Origin: an uncultured Truepera sp. | GTDB lineage: Bacteria; Deinococcota; Deinococci; Deinococcales; Trueperaceae | DNA length: 48,311 nucleotides | Assembly: GCA_902806425.1 (NCBI GenBank) | Contig: CADCWP010000316.1 | Span: forward strand, 1 to 48,311 | Direction of reading: 5' to 3' | Shown here: positions 21,624-30,727 of the stretch, one piece after another | Layout: each line of letters begins with the position of its first letter | How positions within the stretch are numbered: the stretch's first letter is position 1 | The notes under the pieces: generated by a model | Told to the model about the DNA's origin: nothing | Seen by the model: the letters and a program-made list of their open reading frames with translations, nothing else | The model's database searches: none | Translations under genes and position numbers: made by a program

Positions 21624-22425
21624 ACGCCCCTACCGCGCGCTCCAAACTGAGCGCGCCGCCCGCCGACCAGCGCGCGTAACCGCGTAGAAACGGGATGAGC
21701 TGCGGCGTGGCGTGGGCGACTTCACGGTAGAAAAGACGCGCCATCGGTCCCGCTTCCTCGAGGTAGCCCGACGCCCCAAAACGGCTCAGCGTCGCCTCGA
21801 CGTCGTAGGGCACTGAGTAAAAGTCAGGCTGCCAGCCGTCTTTGTGGCGAGTGAGCACCGCGTACTGCGCTTCGGGGAGGCCGCTCAGCGGAATCCCGAC
21901 CGAGCCGTTCGTGATGAGCTGGTGCGTCCGCCAGAGGCGGGTAGCCGCCACATGGTCGTGTCCACGGACGACGTAACGCGCCCTCAGGTTCGGAAACATC
22001 TCCGTGAGTACTTCTTCCGAGGTATAAGCGTTTAAGTTGTCGTGGTCGCTGCGGAGCGAAGCGTGAACGAACAGCAGGTCGGGCGCTCCCGGCAGGCCGA
22101 GGCTCGGGGGCAACCGTCCGAGCGTCCGGCGCACCGCCTCACCCAACTGCCGCACCGCCCAAGCGACCGGCGCGAACTGCGGCGTCGCCCAGGCCGGGGG
22201 TGCCGCCGCCGTGCCGAACGTCGCTACATACGCTTCGTGATTGCCGCGCAGGATGGGGCACCCCAGCGCTTTGGCGCGCTCCCAACAGGCCAGCGAGTCG
22301 GCTGCACCGACGACGATATCGCCGACTACGACGAAACCGTCCGGGTTCAAACGGTAGGCGTGCTCCAGGACGGCCTCGAGCGCCGCTAAGTTGCCGTGAA
22401 TATCACCCAGAACAGCGAGCCTCAT
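21601..22425 (-). CDS. metallophosphoesterase
   Basis: LAVLGDIHGNLAALEAVL, VVGDIVVG, LRGNHEAYV, VRGHDHVA motifs. Confidence 0.88.
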   Translation of the reverse strand: MRLAVLGDIHGNLAALEAVLEHAYRLNPDGFVVVGDIVVGAADSLACWERAKALGCPILRGNHEAYVATFGTAAAPPAWATPQFAPVAWAVRQLGEAVRRTLGRLPPSLGLPGAPDLLFVHASLRSDHDNLNAYTSEEVLTEMFPNLRARYVVRGHDHVAATRLWRTHQLITNGSVGIPLSGLPEAQYAVLTRHKDGWQPDFYSVPYDVEATLSRFGASGYLEEAGPMARLFYREVAHATPQLIPFLRGYARWSAGGALSLERAVGAFIRFGWP

Positions 22426-22591
22426 CGTCTACTACCTTACACGCAGCGTGAGCATTGACCAAGAAGGTGTCACGGTGCCTGACGGGTGAGAGCTCGAGAC
22501 CAACGCTTCACCGTGGGTCGGGAGTTTGCTGGCATGTCCACCTGTACCGCTCGGACATCTCGCTTAGCTATACCCACTCCACCACACAACC

Positions 22592-23398
22592 TTAATACCC
22601 GCCCCCCGACGTTGCCCCGCCGGACACACTGCCGCCCGACCCTGTGCCTCCTGATACCGTGCCTCCTGATACCGTGCCGCCTGACATACTGCCCCCCGAC
22701 ATGCTCCCGATGCCCGGTGCCCCACCCGTTTCGGGAGGCGTTTCGGCGGGTGCGCCGAAAGTGTAGGCGTCGCGCAAGCGGTCTAGGTCGGCGCGGTTGA
22801 CCACGCCGTTGTCGTCGATGTCGGCGGGCAAACTGACGCCGGTCTCACCGAACGCCGTGCTGAAGTCGGCCAGATCGTAAAAGTCCACCACGCCGTCCTG
22901 ATTGATGTCCTCGGCAACAAACGCCGCGAGCGCCCGGAGCGCCGCCTCGTCGGCGGGGGTCAGCTCGGCGTCCGCCTCCTGCGGGATCGCTGGGTTCATC
23001 ACGCTGCGCGTTCCGGGAGCCGCGCTGAGACCGCCGAGCAGCCCGAGTTCATGCGTCAAGGCCCGGTCACTCGGTTCGGCGGGGTTTAGAAGAACTTCGG
23101 TCGTCGGGTTCGGGGTGCGCTGAACGGTCAGTGAAAAGGTGTCGCTGCCGAAGCGCTCGCCGTCGCCGTAGCGGATGACGTTGGGCGCGTCCTCGGTCTC
23201 GCTGGCCTCGAACTCGCTGCCCTCCACCCCGCTCCAGCGGGCACCGGCACGCTCGACGCGTTCGCTTAACCCCTCAGGGCCGCCTTCAGCGTCAATGCGG
23301 TAGTCGAAAGCGAAGGCTAAACCACCCAAGACGAGCGCGGTGAAAAGGGGCCATTTGAGGAGGCGGCTCCCAACCCGACCTACCTGAAACCGACTCAC
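22592..23398 (-). CDS. dockerin-domain membrane/secreted protein with degenerate metzincin-like motif and Gly/Ser-repeat tail
   Basis: N-terminal hydrophobic segment; THELGLLGGLSAAPGTRSVMNPAI; DINQDGVVDFYDLADFSTAFG and DIDDNGVVNRADLDRLRDAY; SGGSMSGGTVSGG tail. Confidence 0.75.
   Translation of the reverse strand: MSRFQVGRVGSRLLKWPLFTALVLGGLAFAFDYRIDAEGGPEGLSERVERAGARWSGVEGSEFEASETEDAPNVIRYGDGERFGSDTFSLTVQRTPNPTTEVLLNPAEPSDRALTHELGLLGGLSAAPGTRSVMNPAIPQEADAELTPADEAALRALAAFVAEDINQDGVVDFYDLADFSTAFGETGVSLPADIDDNGVVNRADLDRLRDAYTFGAPAETPPETGGAPGIGSMSGGSMSGGTVSGGTVSGGTGSGGSVSGGATSGGGY
22595..22720 (-). repeat. tandem 15-nt (pentapeptide) repeat coding Gly/Ser-rich tail
   Basis: Units encoding GSMSG/GTVSG/GSVSG; + strand shows tandem gtgcctcctgatacc copies. 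Confidence 0.75.
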
Positions 23399-23919
23399 TG
23401 GGCCGCCTCGAGCCGTGCGGCGAGGGCGTCCAAGACCGCCGTCTGGTCGGCTCCTTCACCGTCACGGAGGATTCGGCCCGCGTCGTCTAGGCTCAGGAGT
23501 CGCCCCGTCAGGTCCTCGAAACCGCCTGGCGTCGCGCGCCAGAGTCCCTGCGAAAAGCCCACGATGGGCGAGTAGAAGGGGGCGTCGTAGGCCAGCACGA
23601 GTACCTCGTCGCCGCGCCTGAACTCGGGCATTCCCTCGACCTCCACGCTCCGGCCGTCCGGCAGGGTGCCGCCGTAAAAAGAGAGCGTCACGGTCTCCTC
23701 CAGCTCACCCGTGAGCGGCCTCGAGACCGTGAACGTCACCTGCGTATACGGCTCGCCCTCTCTGGGTTCGACACTGACCTCCGACACCGTGCCCGAAAAC
23801 CCCAGCTCGGCGCGGGCAATAAGTTCGTCCAAACTCAGCTCCCGGTAGGTCGTCGCCGAGGCGAAGCTGAGCATAAGAAGTGCCGTCAGCAAAGCGTTTT
23901 TCACAGGTTTAAAGGCCAT
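23395..23919 (-). CDS. secreted hypothetical protein
   Basis: MAFKPVKNALLTALLMLSFASATTYRELSLDELIARAELGFSG signal peptide followed by beta-rich sequence; supplied ORF extends further upstream but MAFKP is the likely start. Confidence 0.7.
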   Translation of the reverse strand: MAFKPVKNALLTALLMLSFASATTYRELSLDELIARAELGFSGTVSEVSVEPREGEPYTQVTFTVSRPLTGELEETVTLSFYGGTLPDGRSVEVEGMPEFRRGDEVLVLAYDAPFYSPIVGFSQGLWRATPGGFEDLTGRLLSLDDAGRILRDGEGADQTAVLDALAARLEAAQ

Positions 23920-24760
23920 CGGTGTCCCCTGGATCGTCCGTCTCCTCTTGGCTGTCGGGTATCCCATTGTCATTCAAATCATCCTCGTCTATCCCGCTGC
24001 CATCCGTCTCACCCGTTCCCTCGGTCTGCTCGTCCCCTGAGTCGGCGCTGTCCTGAGTGCTCGAGAAACCGTGCTCGCCCTCGCGCGACCTGTACTCGGT
24101 GCGGGCCTCGAGCGTCAGGGTGTTGGGCTCGACGGGGCGCAGCTCGAACGAGAACAGTTCGGCGTCCCCGTTTAAGCTCGGCCCTAAAAAGGCTAGGTCG
24201 ACACTCAGCTGCCCCTCGCGGGCGCTCTGCAACACCGTCAGGCTGCCCTGCGCGGCGCGCACGCTGCCGCCGACGAAGGTAAACAGCGTCTCGTCCCACG
24301 TCACCTGCGTCCGTAGCGCCTGCAAACTCCGCGCCTCGCGCACGCTGATAGGAATCCGCACCGCGCTGCTGACCGTCGTCGCCGGAACGTTTAAGACCAG
24401 TTCGGCGGGGGGCGCGGTCGTTACAGAAACGGTGTAGTCCTCGACCGCCTGCGAGAGGTTGGCGTCCGAGACCTGAAGCGAGAAGTCGAAGCTGCCCACC
24501 TCGGTTGGCGTCCCGCTCAGCGAGCCGTTCTCGAGGGTCAGGCCCGGCGGCAAACGCCCGCTCCGCACCTCGAAATTGTAGGGGGCGAGCCCGCCGGTCA
24601 CCACGAAGTCGAAGGTGTAGTCCTCACCGATATAGGCCGGGTCGATAGTCGAGCTGAACAGGCTCAGCGCCTCACCGTTACCGGGCGCGTCGAGTTCGCC
24701 GCACCCGGCGCTCAGCACGAGCAGGAGCGGAAGCAGGGGACGAGAAAGCTTCATAGGCAA
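23909..24760 (-). CDS. lipoprotein with He_PIG-type Ig domain and cohesin-like domain
   Basis: LLLVLSAGCGEL lipobox; APYNFEVRSGRLPPGLTLENGSLSGTPTEVGSFDFSLQVSD (putative Ig); VPISVREARSLQALRTQVTWDETLFTFVGG...LFSFELRP cohesin-like. Confidence 0.75.
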   Translation of the reverse strand: MPMKLSRPLLPLLLVLSAGCGELDAPGNGEALSLFSSTIDPAYIGEDYTFDFVVTGGLAPYNFEVRSGRLPPGLTLENGSLSGTPTEVGSFDFSLQVSDANLSQAVEDYTVSVTTAPPAELVLNVPATTVSSAVRIPISVREARSLQALRTQVTWDETLFTFVGGSVRAAQGSLTVLQSAREGQLSVDLAFLGPSLNGDAELFSFELRPVEPNTLTLEARTEYRSREGEHGFSSTQDSADSGDEQTEGTGETDGSGIDEDDLNDNGIPDSQEETDDPGDTDGL

Positions 24761-24810
24761 GAGCCTATCACCTTGTAGATTAGAAGCCCTCCGCAGCGTA
24801 CCCTTGGGGC

Positions 24811-25380
24811 GTGACGCAAACCCTGGAAGCTGTTCGCGCCGTGGCCGAGCGGGCGTGCGCGGCCCCCACCAACGCTTTTGGTTACGGCATCTGGACGCAC
24901 CATATCGTTTTCGTGGTGAGCTTTGGCCGTGAGCTGAGCCTTGTGTTAGGGGCCGACGCCGAGATCGTCGAACTCGCCGCGCTTTTGCACGACTACGCCG
25001 GTATCAAAGACGTGCGCCTCGAGCCTGAGCACCACCGCCACGGCACCGACGAAGCGCGGCGGCTTTTGGGCGCGTTGAACTATCCGCCGGAGCGGACCGA
25101 ATGGGTCGCGGCCTGCATCCTCACGCACCGGGCGAGTCGGGGGCTGGAGCCGGAGACGCTCGAGGCTCGCTGTGTGGCGTCCGCCGACGGGATGGCGCAC
25201 ATCGCGCAGGTACCGTCGTTGCTGAGGCTCGCCTACGTCGAGAAGGGTCTGAGCGTTGGAGCAGGCGCCGCCTGGGTCGCCGCCAAGCTGAGGCGCTCCT
25301 ACGGCAAGCTCTGCCCGGAGGCGAAGGGAATTATAGAGGCGCGGTATCACGCCGCTTTGGAAACGTTAGAGACCGCTTGA
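24811..25380 (+). CDS. HD-domain protein
   Basis: HHIVFVVSFGRELS and ELAALLHDYAGIKD. Confidence 0.78.
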   Translation: MTQTLEAVRAVAERACAAPTNAFGYGIWTHHIVFVVSFGRELSLVLGADAEIVELAALLHDYAGIKDVRLEPEHHRHGTDEARRLLGALNYPPERTEWVAACILTHRASRGLEPETLEARCVASADGMAHIAQVPSLLRLAYVEKGLSVGAGAAWVAAKLRRSYGKLCPEAKGIIEARYHAALETLETA

Positions 25381-25401
25381 GGTGCCCTGCTACAATGGGC
25401 T

Positions 25402-26889
25402 ATGAAAAAACGTATGCTCGTGCTGCTGGCGCTTTTCGGTGTGGCAGCGGCCCAACCCGCCGACGGAACGGTCTTTTACGAAATCTTTTTGCGTTCGTTC
25501 CAAGACTCTGACGGCGACGGCGTCGGCGACCTGAAGGGTGCGACCGAACGTCTGGATTACCTCCAAGACTTAGGCGTCGGCGGGATTTGGCTCATGCCGC
25601 TCCACGCGAGCCCGAGCTACCACGGCTACGACGTGACGGACTACAAAAGTGTCAACCCCGACTACGGCACGCTTGAAGCCCTCAAGGCGTTTCTGGCCGC
25701 CGCTCACGAACGTGGCATGGATGTGATTTTGGATTTGGTCGTCAACCACACGTCGTCCGAGCATCCGTGGTTCGTGCAGGCCGAGGCGGGTGGTTCGCGT
25801 TACCGAAACTTTTACAGCTTCCGCAATGAGGACCCCGGCTGGAGAGGTTTGGGCGGCCCCGCTTGGCATCCGTCCGACGACGCCTACTACCTGGGCCTTT
25901 TTTGGAGTGAGATGCCTGACCTGAATTACCGCAACCCGGCGGTGCTAAAAGAAATGCAAGGCGTTGCCCGCTACTGGCTGAATATGGGCGTGGACGGCTT
26001 CCGGGTCGACGCCATCCAGCACATACTTGAGAACGAGGGCATCATCGCCAACACGCCGGAGAACGTCGCCTGGGTCGGCGACTTCGAGGCGTTTATCAAG
26101 TCGGTGAACGAAGACGCGTACCTTGTAGGTGAGACCTGGACCGACACTGAGACCATCGTTCGCTATCACGAGCGGGCGCAGCTCGACGTGTCGTTTAACT
26201 ACCCGCTCTTCACGGCGCTCATCGCCTCGGTGCAAGACCGCAACCCGGCGGGGCTGGCCTATGTTTTGGGTGAGGACAGGCAGCTCTATCCTGAAAACGC
26301 GCGCTCCGCGACGTTCATCTCCAACCACGATCAAATTCGGCCCGGTACGGCTCTTGGTTTTTTGCGGCGCGACGAGGCGCGGCTGAAGCTGGCGGCGGGG
26401 CTGCTGCTGACGCTGCCGGGTGTGCCCTTTATCTACTACGGTGAGGAACTGGGCCTGCCCAACGGCCCCGGCGACGCCGACGAGGAGAAGCGCACGCCGA
26501 TGCCGTGGGATGCTTCTGAAAACGCAGGCTTTACCACCGGGACACCTTGGTACGCCCTCAGCAGCGACGACGCTGAGCTGACAGTGGCGGCGCAGGTGGC
26601 ACAGCCCGACTCGCTGCTAAACCACTACAAGGCGCTGGTTGCACTGCGTAAGGCGCACCCGGCACTGGCACAGGGGACGCTGATCTTGGAGTCTCAGGAG
26701 AACCCTGATGTTTTGGGATTCGTCCGCGAGTATGAGGGAGCGCGCGCCTTGGTGCTGGCGAACTTTGGCGACGAGACGCAGCTTGAGACCTCGGCGTATG
26801 CCGGAGCGACGGAGCTTCTAACAAAAAAAGAAGTAGGGGAGACGCTGACCTTAGGGGAGATGGGTATGGCGGTGCTCGAGCTGCCCTAA
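25402..26889 (+). CDS. secreted GH13-family alpha-amylase/glucosidase
   Basis: Signal peptide; FYEIFLRSFQDSDGDGVGDLKG, DLVVNHTSSEHPWF, DGFRVDAIQHI, FISNHDQ motifs. Confidence 0.92.
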   Translation: MKKRMLVLLALFGVAAAQPADGTVFYEIFLRSFQDSDGDGVGDLKGATERLDYLQDLGVGGIWLMPLHASPSYHGYDVTDYKSVNPDYGTLEALKAFLAAAHERGMDVILDLVVNHTSSEHPWFVQAEAGGSRYRNFYSFRNEDPGWRGLGGPAWHPSDDAYYLGLFWSEMPDLNYRNPAVLKEMQGVARYWLNMGVDGFRVDAIQHILENEGIIANTPENVAWVGDFEAFIKSVNEDAYLVGETWTDTETIVRYHERAQLDVSFNYPLFTALIASVQDRNPAGLAYVLGEDRQLYPENARSATFISNHDQIRPGTALGFLRRDEARLKLAAGLLLTLPGVPFIYYGEELGLPNGPGDADEEKRTPMPWDASENAGFTTGTPWYALSSDDAELTVAAQVAQPDSLLNHYKALVALRKAHPALAQGTLILESQENPDVLGFVREYEGARALVLANFGDETQLETSAYAGATELLTKKEVGETLTLGEMGMAVLELP

Positions 26890-26937
26890 CGGGCTACTTG
26901 GCTGACCGTAAGCGGGCTCGAGCCCACACGCTTGGCT

Positions 26938-26963
26938 AAAAAACACCTTGCGACAGGGTGTTT
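26938..26963 (-). terminator. putative Rho-independent terminator for mnmE
   Basis: On the minus strand AAACACC...GGTGTTT stem followed by T run. Confidence 0.5.
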
Positions 26964-27029
26964 ACGAATAGTGACGCCACGACCGCGTGGGGGACAAAAG
27001 AAGTGCCTGCGTCTCTTAGCGGAGGCAAG

Positions 27030-28376
27030 CTATTTACCGACACAAAAGTTTTTGAAAATGTGCTCTAGAGTCTCCTCGGCGATGTCGCCTCGGCCTGTCA
27101 GCTCGGCGAGCGTCCGGAGCGCGTCCTCCAAGTCTAGTGCGGCGAGGTCATCGGGCGCGGCTTGAGCGCGCAGCAGGTTTTCGCGCACCGTCTCCAGCGC
27201 ACTGACCTGTCGTTCACCGCCGAGCCACAGTTCGGTGCCCCCGGCGTCGCCAATGAGCCGTTCGCGCACCGTCTGCCGGAGCGTCTCCAAGCCTTCACCT
27301 GTGGTTGCGGAAACGTTCAGCGTAGCGATTCCGTGGGTCTGAGGCCCCCACACGGCGCTCAGGTCGGTCTTGCTGGCGACTACGAGCAGGCGGGCGGGGT
27401 CCAGCTCGGCGATCAAGGCCAGATCTTCCGGCTCTAGCGGCGTGCTCGTGTCGAGCAGCAGCAAGCTCAGGTCGGCGTTACGTGCGATGCTTTTCGCGAG
27501 TTCGACACCGGATGCTTCGATGGCGTCCCCAGTATCGCGGATGCCCGCCGTGTCGACTGCCGTCACAGGCACGCCTAGGATGTCCAGGGGTGCCTCGAGA
27601 TAGTCACGCGTCGTTCCCGGCACGTCCGACACCAACGAGCGCCGGTAGCCTAGAAGCGCGTTCAGCAGGCTTGATTTGCCCGCGTTGGGTTTGCCGATGA
27701 GCGCCAGCCGCGCCCCCCGCTGCGCGATCCGGCCCGCTTTGGCGGTCGCCAACAGCTTGTCGATGCGGCCTACGGCCCTGCCCAACGGCTCTATAAAGTC
27801 CGCGTCCGGCACGCCCTCATCCGGATAGTCGAAGACGGCTTGAAGGTTTCCGTACACCCTCGTCACGTCGCTCTGGATGAGGTCGAGTTGCTCGGTGAGC
27901 GCTTTAGAAAGCCCCAACGCGGCGCTTCGTCTGGCGCTATCGCTCTGAGCGTTGACGAGGTCCAAAACCGCCTCGGCCTGCACCAGGTCGAGCCGCCCGG
28001 AGAGGTAAGCGCGGAGCGTGAACTCGCCGGGTTGCGCGAGGCGCGCGCCATGTCTTAAACAAAGCTCGAGCGCGCGACGCAAGACCGCTGGGCCGCCATG
28101 CGTTTGCAGTTCTAAAACGTCCTCGCCAGTATATGAGTGCGGCGTGCGGAAAGTCAGGAGCAGCGCCTCGTCGACGAGTTCTTCGCCGTCCGTAACGCGC
28201 CCGTACACGATCCGGCCCGCCGGAAGGTCCGTTACACAACGGCCACTATGGGGCGCAAAGAGTCTTGCACCGACCGTGTAGCTCTCCGGCCCCGACAGCC
28301 GCACGATGCCGACCGCCCCGACGCCGGGGGCGGTGGCGATAGCGGCGATGGTATCTCCTTGGGGGGGCAGCGGCAT
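27030..28376 (-). CDS. mnmE: tRNA modification GTPase MnmE
   Basis: DTIAAIATAPGVGAVGIVRLSG, GKPNAGKSSLLNALL, DVPGTTRDYLE, C-terminal NFCVGK. Confidence 0.95.
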   Translation of the reverse strand: MPLPPQGDTIAAIATAPGVGAVGIVRLSGPESYTVGARLFAPHSGRCVTDLPAGRIVYGRVTDGEELVDEALLLTFRTPHSYTGEDVLELQTHGGPAVLRRALELCLRHGARLAQPGEFTLRAYLSGRLDLVQAEAVLDLVNAQSDSARRSAALGLSKALTEQLDLIQSDVTRVYGNLQAVFDYPDEGVPDADFIEPLGRAVGRIDKLLATAKAGRIAQRGARLALIGKPNAGKSSLLNALLGYRRSLVSDVPGTTRDYLEAPLDILGVPVTAVDTAGIRDTGDAIEASGVELAKSIARNADLSLLLLDTSTPLEPEDLALIAELDPARLLVVASKTDLSAVWGPQTHGIATLNVSATTGEGLETLRQTVRERLIGDAGGTELWLGGERQVSALETVRENLLRAQAAPDDLAALDLEDALRTLAELTGRGDIAEETLEHIFKNFCVGK

Positions 28377-28449
28377 AGTTACATTCCACCGCTTGGGCTT
28401 CTCAAACTACGTCGTGAGCATGACTTGAAGCTGTTAAGGTCCACCGACG

Positions 28450-29349
28450 TTACTCTCTCACACGTACGAGCGCCACAACGTAGTCAGGTTTGGCTTCTCC
28501 AAACGCTTGTTGACATCTGAACCCGCCTTCACGTTTTCTACAGGGGTCCTCATTGCCAGGTCCGAGCACTATCGCCGTGTCGCGCCCTCCAAGTGTGACG
28601 CCGCCATCCTTGAAAACAAGCGTAAAAAAGCCTTGTTGCCCTTGCGGGATGGGTGGGCCAGAAATCTGCTTTAAGTCAAGTGCGATATGTAGAGACCCCG
28701 GCCCTCCCCGTGCGCCATCTTCGAGCACGCGGCGCACGGTCACGTTTCGGGGGATAAGGTGTTCTGCCTCTACGTAACCTGACGGTATCCATCCTCCCGC
28801 GCTCTCGTAACCTTCAAGTAGAGCGAAGTATCCCGCTGTCGCAAGACTAGCCAGTGGAAGGATATAGTCATCATGCGTCTCTCTTGTTTCTATGCCAAAG
28901 GTTTCTAAGAGTGGATCAAGGGGTACGATCAGCTCGCCTGACGCTTCCATCCAGTATGGTGTAGAGGCGACCTCTAAGGTGTTTTGGTCTACCTGAACGG
29001 TTGAAGAGTCGGCTTTGAATTCGATTTTGTGGTTGGTGTTGTTATAGCGCTTACCGACGATAAGGCCGGACTTCTGTGATGTATCAAGGTACATCTGTGC
29101 GCCCAAAAGTTCCCCCACCACGCGCAGAGGCACCATCCCGTCACCCCGCTCGTTTCTGTACGGCGTGACGGGATGAGCTTGTAGGAGATACCACTCGTTT
29201 ATCTTGAGGAGCACCGGGGTGCCCTGCTGCGGTGGAGTGAAGACCTCGAGCACCTCGCTCACAGGTGTGTTGAATGCGGGTGCTTGGGCGTGGACGCCAC
29301 CCCAAACGAGCGCGGTAACTAAAAGCAGGAATAGATGACGGTGTTTCAC
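28450..29349 (-). CDS. secreted protein with copper-amine-oxidase-N-like (stalk) domain
   Basis: Signal peptide; MVPLRVVGELLGAQMYLDTSQKSGLIV and VPLDPLLETFGIE. Confidence 0.65.
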   Translation of the reverse strand: MKHRHLFLLLVTALVWGGVHAQAPAFNTPVSEVLEVFTPPQQGTPVLLKINEWYLLQAHPVTPYRNERGDGMVPLRVVGELLGAQMYLDTSQKSGLIVGKRYNNTNHKIEFKADSSTVQVDQNTLEVASTPYWMEASGELIVPLDPLLETFGIETRETHDDYILPLASLATAGYFALLEGYESAGGWIPSGYVEAEHLIPRNVTVRRVLEDGARGGPGSLHIALDLKQISGPPIPQGQQGFFTLVFKDGGVTLGGRDTAIVLGPGNEDPCRKREGGFRCQQAFGEAKPDYVVALVRVRE

Positions 29350-29359
29350 CCTCAGCCTC

Positions 29360-30664
29360 TTAAACAGCTACAGCCGACGCTACGCCTTGAAACGCTTCTG
29401 TTCCTGCTCGAATCATCCTCTCGATGTCGGCTTCCGTATGCGCGTACGACAAAAACGCCGCCTCATAAGCGCTCGCGGGCCAGTAGACGCCGCGCTCCAG
29501 CAGACCGTGAAACCACCTCTTAAACTGTTCCGTATCCGTCGTGCTAGCGCTCTCAAAATCCGTCACCGGCCCCTCGGTAAAGAAGACTGTGATCATCGAG
29601 CCGACGCGGTTGACTGTGACGGGGACGCCGTGCCGCTCGGCCCCGGCGCGGAGGCCCGCCCCCAACTGCGCCCCTCGCGCCTCTAAGACCTCGTACAAGT
29701 CAGGTGCCTCAGCCATCGCCTCGAACGTTGCAATCCCCGCCGCCATCGCCAGAGGATTGCCCGAGAGTGTCCCGGCCTGGTAGACCTTGCCGACCGGCGA
29801 GACGTTGTTCATAACGTCTGCCTTGCCGCCATACGCCCCGACCGGCAGCCCGCCGCCGATGATCTTGCCCCAGCACACCAGGTCGGCGTCGATACCGTAG
29901 TGCTCAACCGCGCCGCCGGGGGCGAGCCTGAACCCGGTCATCACCTCGTCGGCGATCAGCAGCGCGCCGTAGTGACGAGTCAACCCGCGCAAGCCGCTTA
30001 AAAACTCTTGGGTTGGAGTGACGACGCCCATGTTGCCGACGACGGGCTCAAAGATAACCGCGGCGATCTCGTCCGGGCGCGCCTCGAACAGCTCGCGCAC
30101 CGAGTCCAGATCGTTGTACCGCGCGACAAGCGTCGTTTTGGCCGTATCCGCCGGGACGCCCGCCGACGAGGGAACGCCTGTCGTCAGCGCCCCCGATCCG
30201 GCGGCCACGAGAAGCGCGTCGGCGTGGCCGTGGTAGTTCCCGGCGAACTTGATGATGAAGTCGCGCCCGGTCGCCCCTCGCGCCACTCTAAGTGCGCTCA
30301 TAGTCGCTTCGGTGCCAGAGTTGACGAAGCGAACGCGCTCACAGCCGGGGTAGTGTGCCAAGACCTGCTCGGCCAGCTCGACCTCACGGCCTGTGGGCGC
30401 TCCGAATGAGGTGCCGTGCTGCGCCGCTGCCTGAACTGCGGCAACCACTTTCGGATGCGCGTGGCCCAAGATCATCGGTCCCCACGACCCGACCGCGTCG
30501 AGATACGCGTTGCCGTCGGCGTCAGTGAGGGTGACGCCGCTAGCTTGTGTGATAAACCTGGGGTTGCCGCCGACCGAGCCGAAGGCCCGAACGGGCGAGT
30601 TGACGCCGCCCGGAATGAGCTCGGTGGCGCGGGCAAAAAGCGCTTCAGAGGCCGTTGTCTTCAT
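29360..30664 (-). CDS. hemL: glutamate-1-semialdehyde 2,1-aminomutase
   Basis: IPGGVNSPVRAFGSVGG, RFVNSGTEATMSALRVARG, FAGNYHGHADALLV, CWGKIIGGGLPVGAYGG. Confidence 0.95.
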   Translation of the reverse strand: MKTTASEALFARATELIPGGVNSPVRAFGSVGGNPRFITQASGVTLTDADGNAYLDAVGSWGPMILGHAHPKVVAAVQAAAQHGTSFGAPTGREVELAEQVLAHYPGCERVRFVNSGTEATMSALRVARGATGRDFIIKFAGNYHGHADALLVAAGSGALTTGVPSSAGVPADTAKTTLVARYNDLDSVRELFEARPDEIAAVIFEPVVGNMGVVTPTQEFLSGLRGLTRHYGALLIADEVMTGFRLAPGGAVEHYGIDADLVCWGKIIGGGLPVGAYGGKADVMNNVSPVGKVYQAGTLSGNPLAMAAGIATFEAMAEAPDLYEVLEARGAQLGAGLRAGAERHGVPVTVNRVGSMITVFFTEGPVTDFESASTTDTEQFKRWFHGLLERGVYWPASAYEAAFLSYAHTEADIERMIRAGTEAFQGVASAVAV

Positions 30665-30727
30665 CTCTCTATGCTGTCACGGCGACGGCGTGGAGAGGGC
30701 TCACTGGCCTACGCGAACCCTGTCAGG

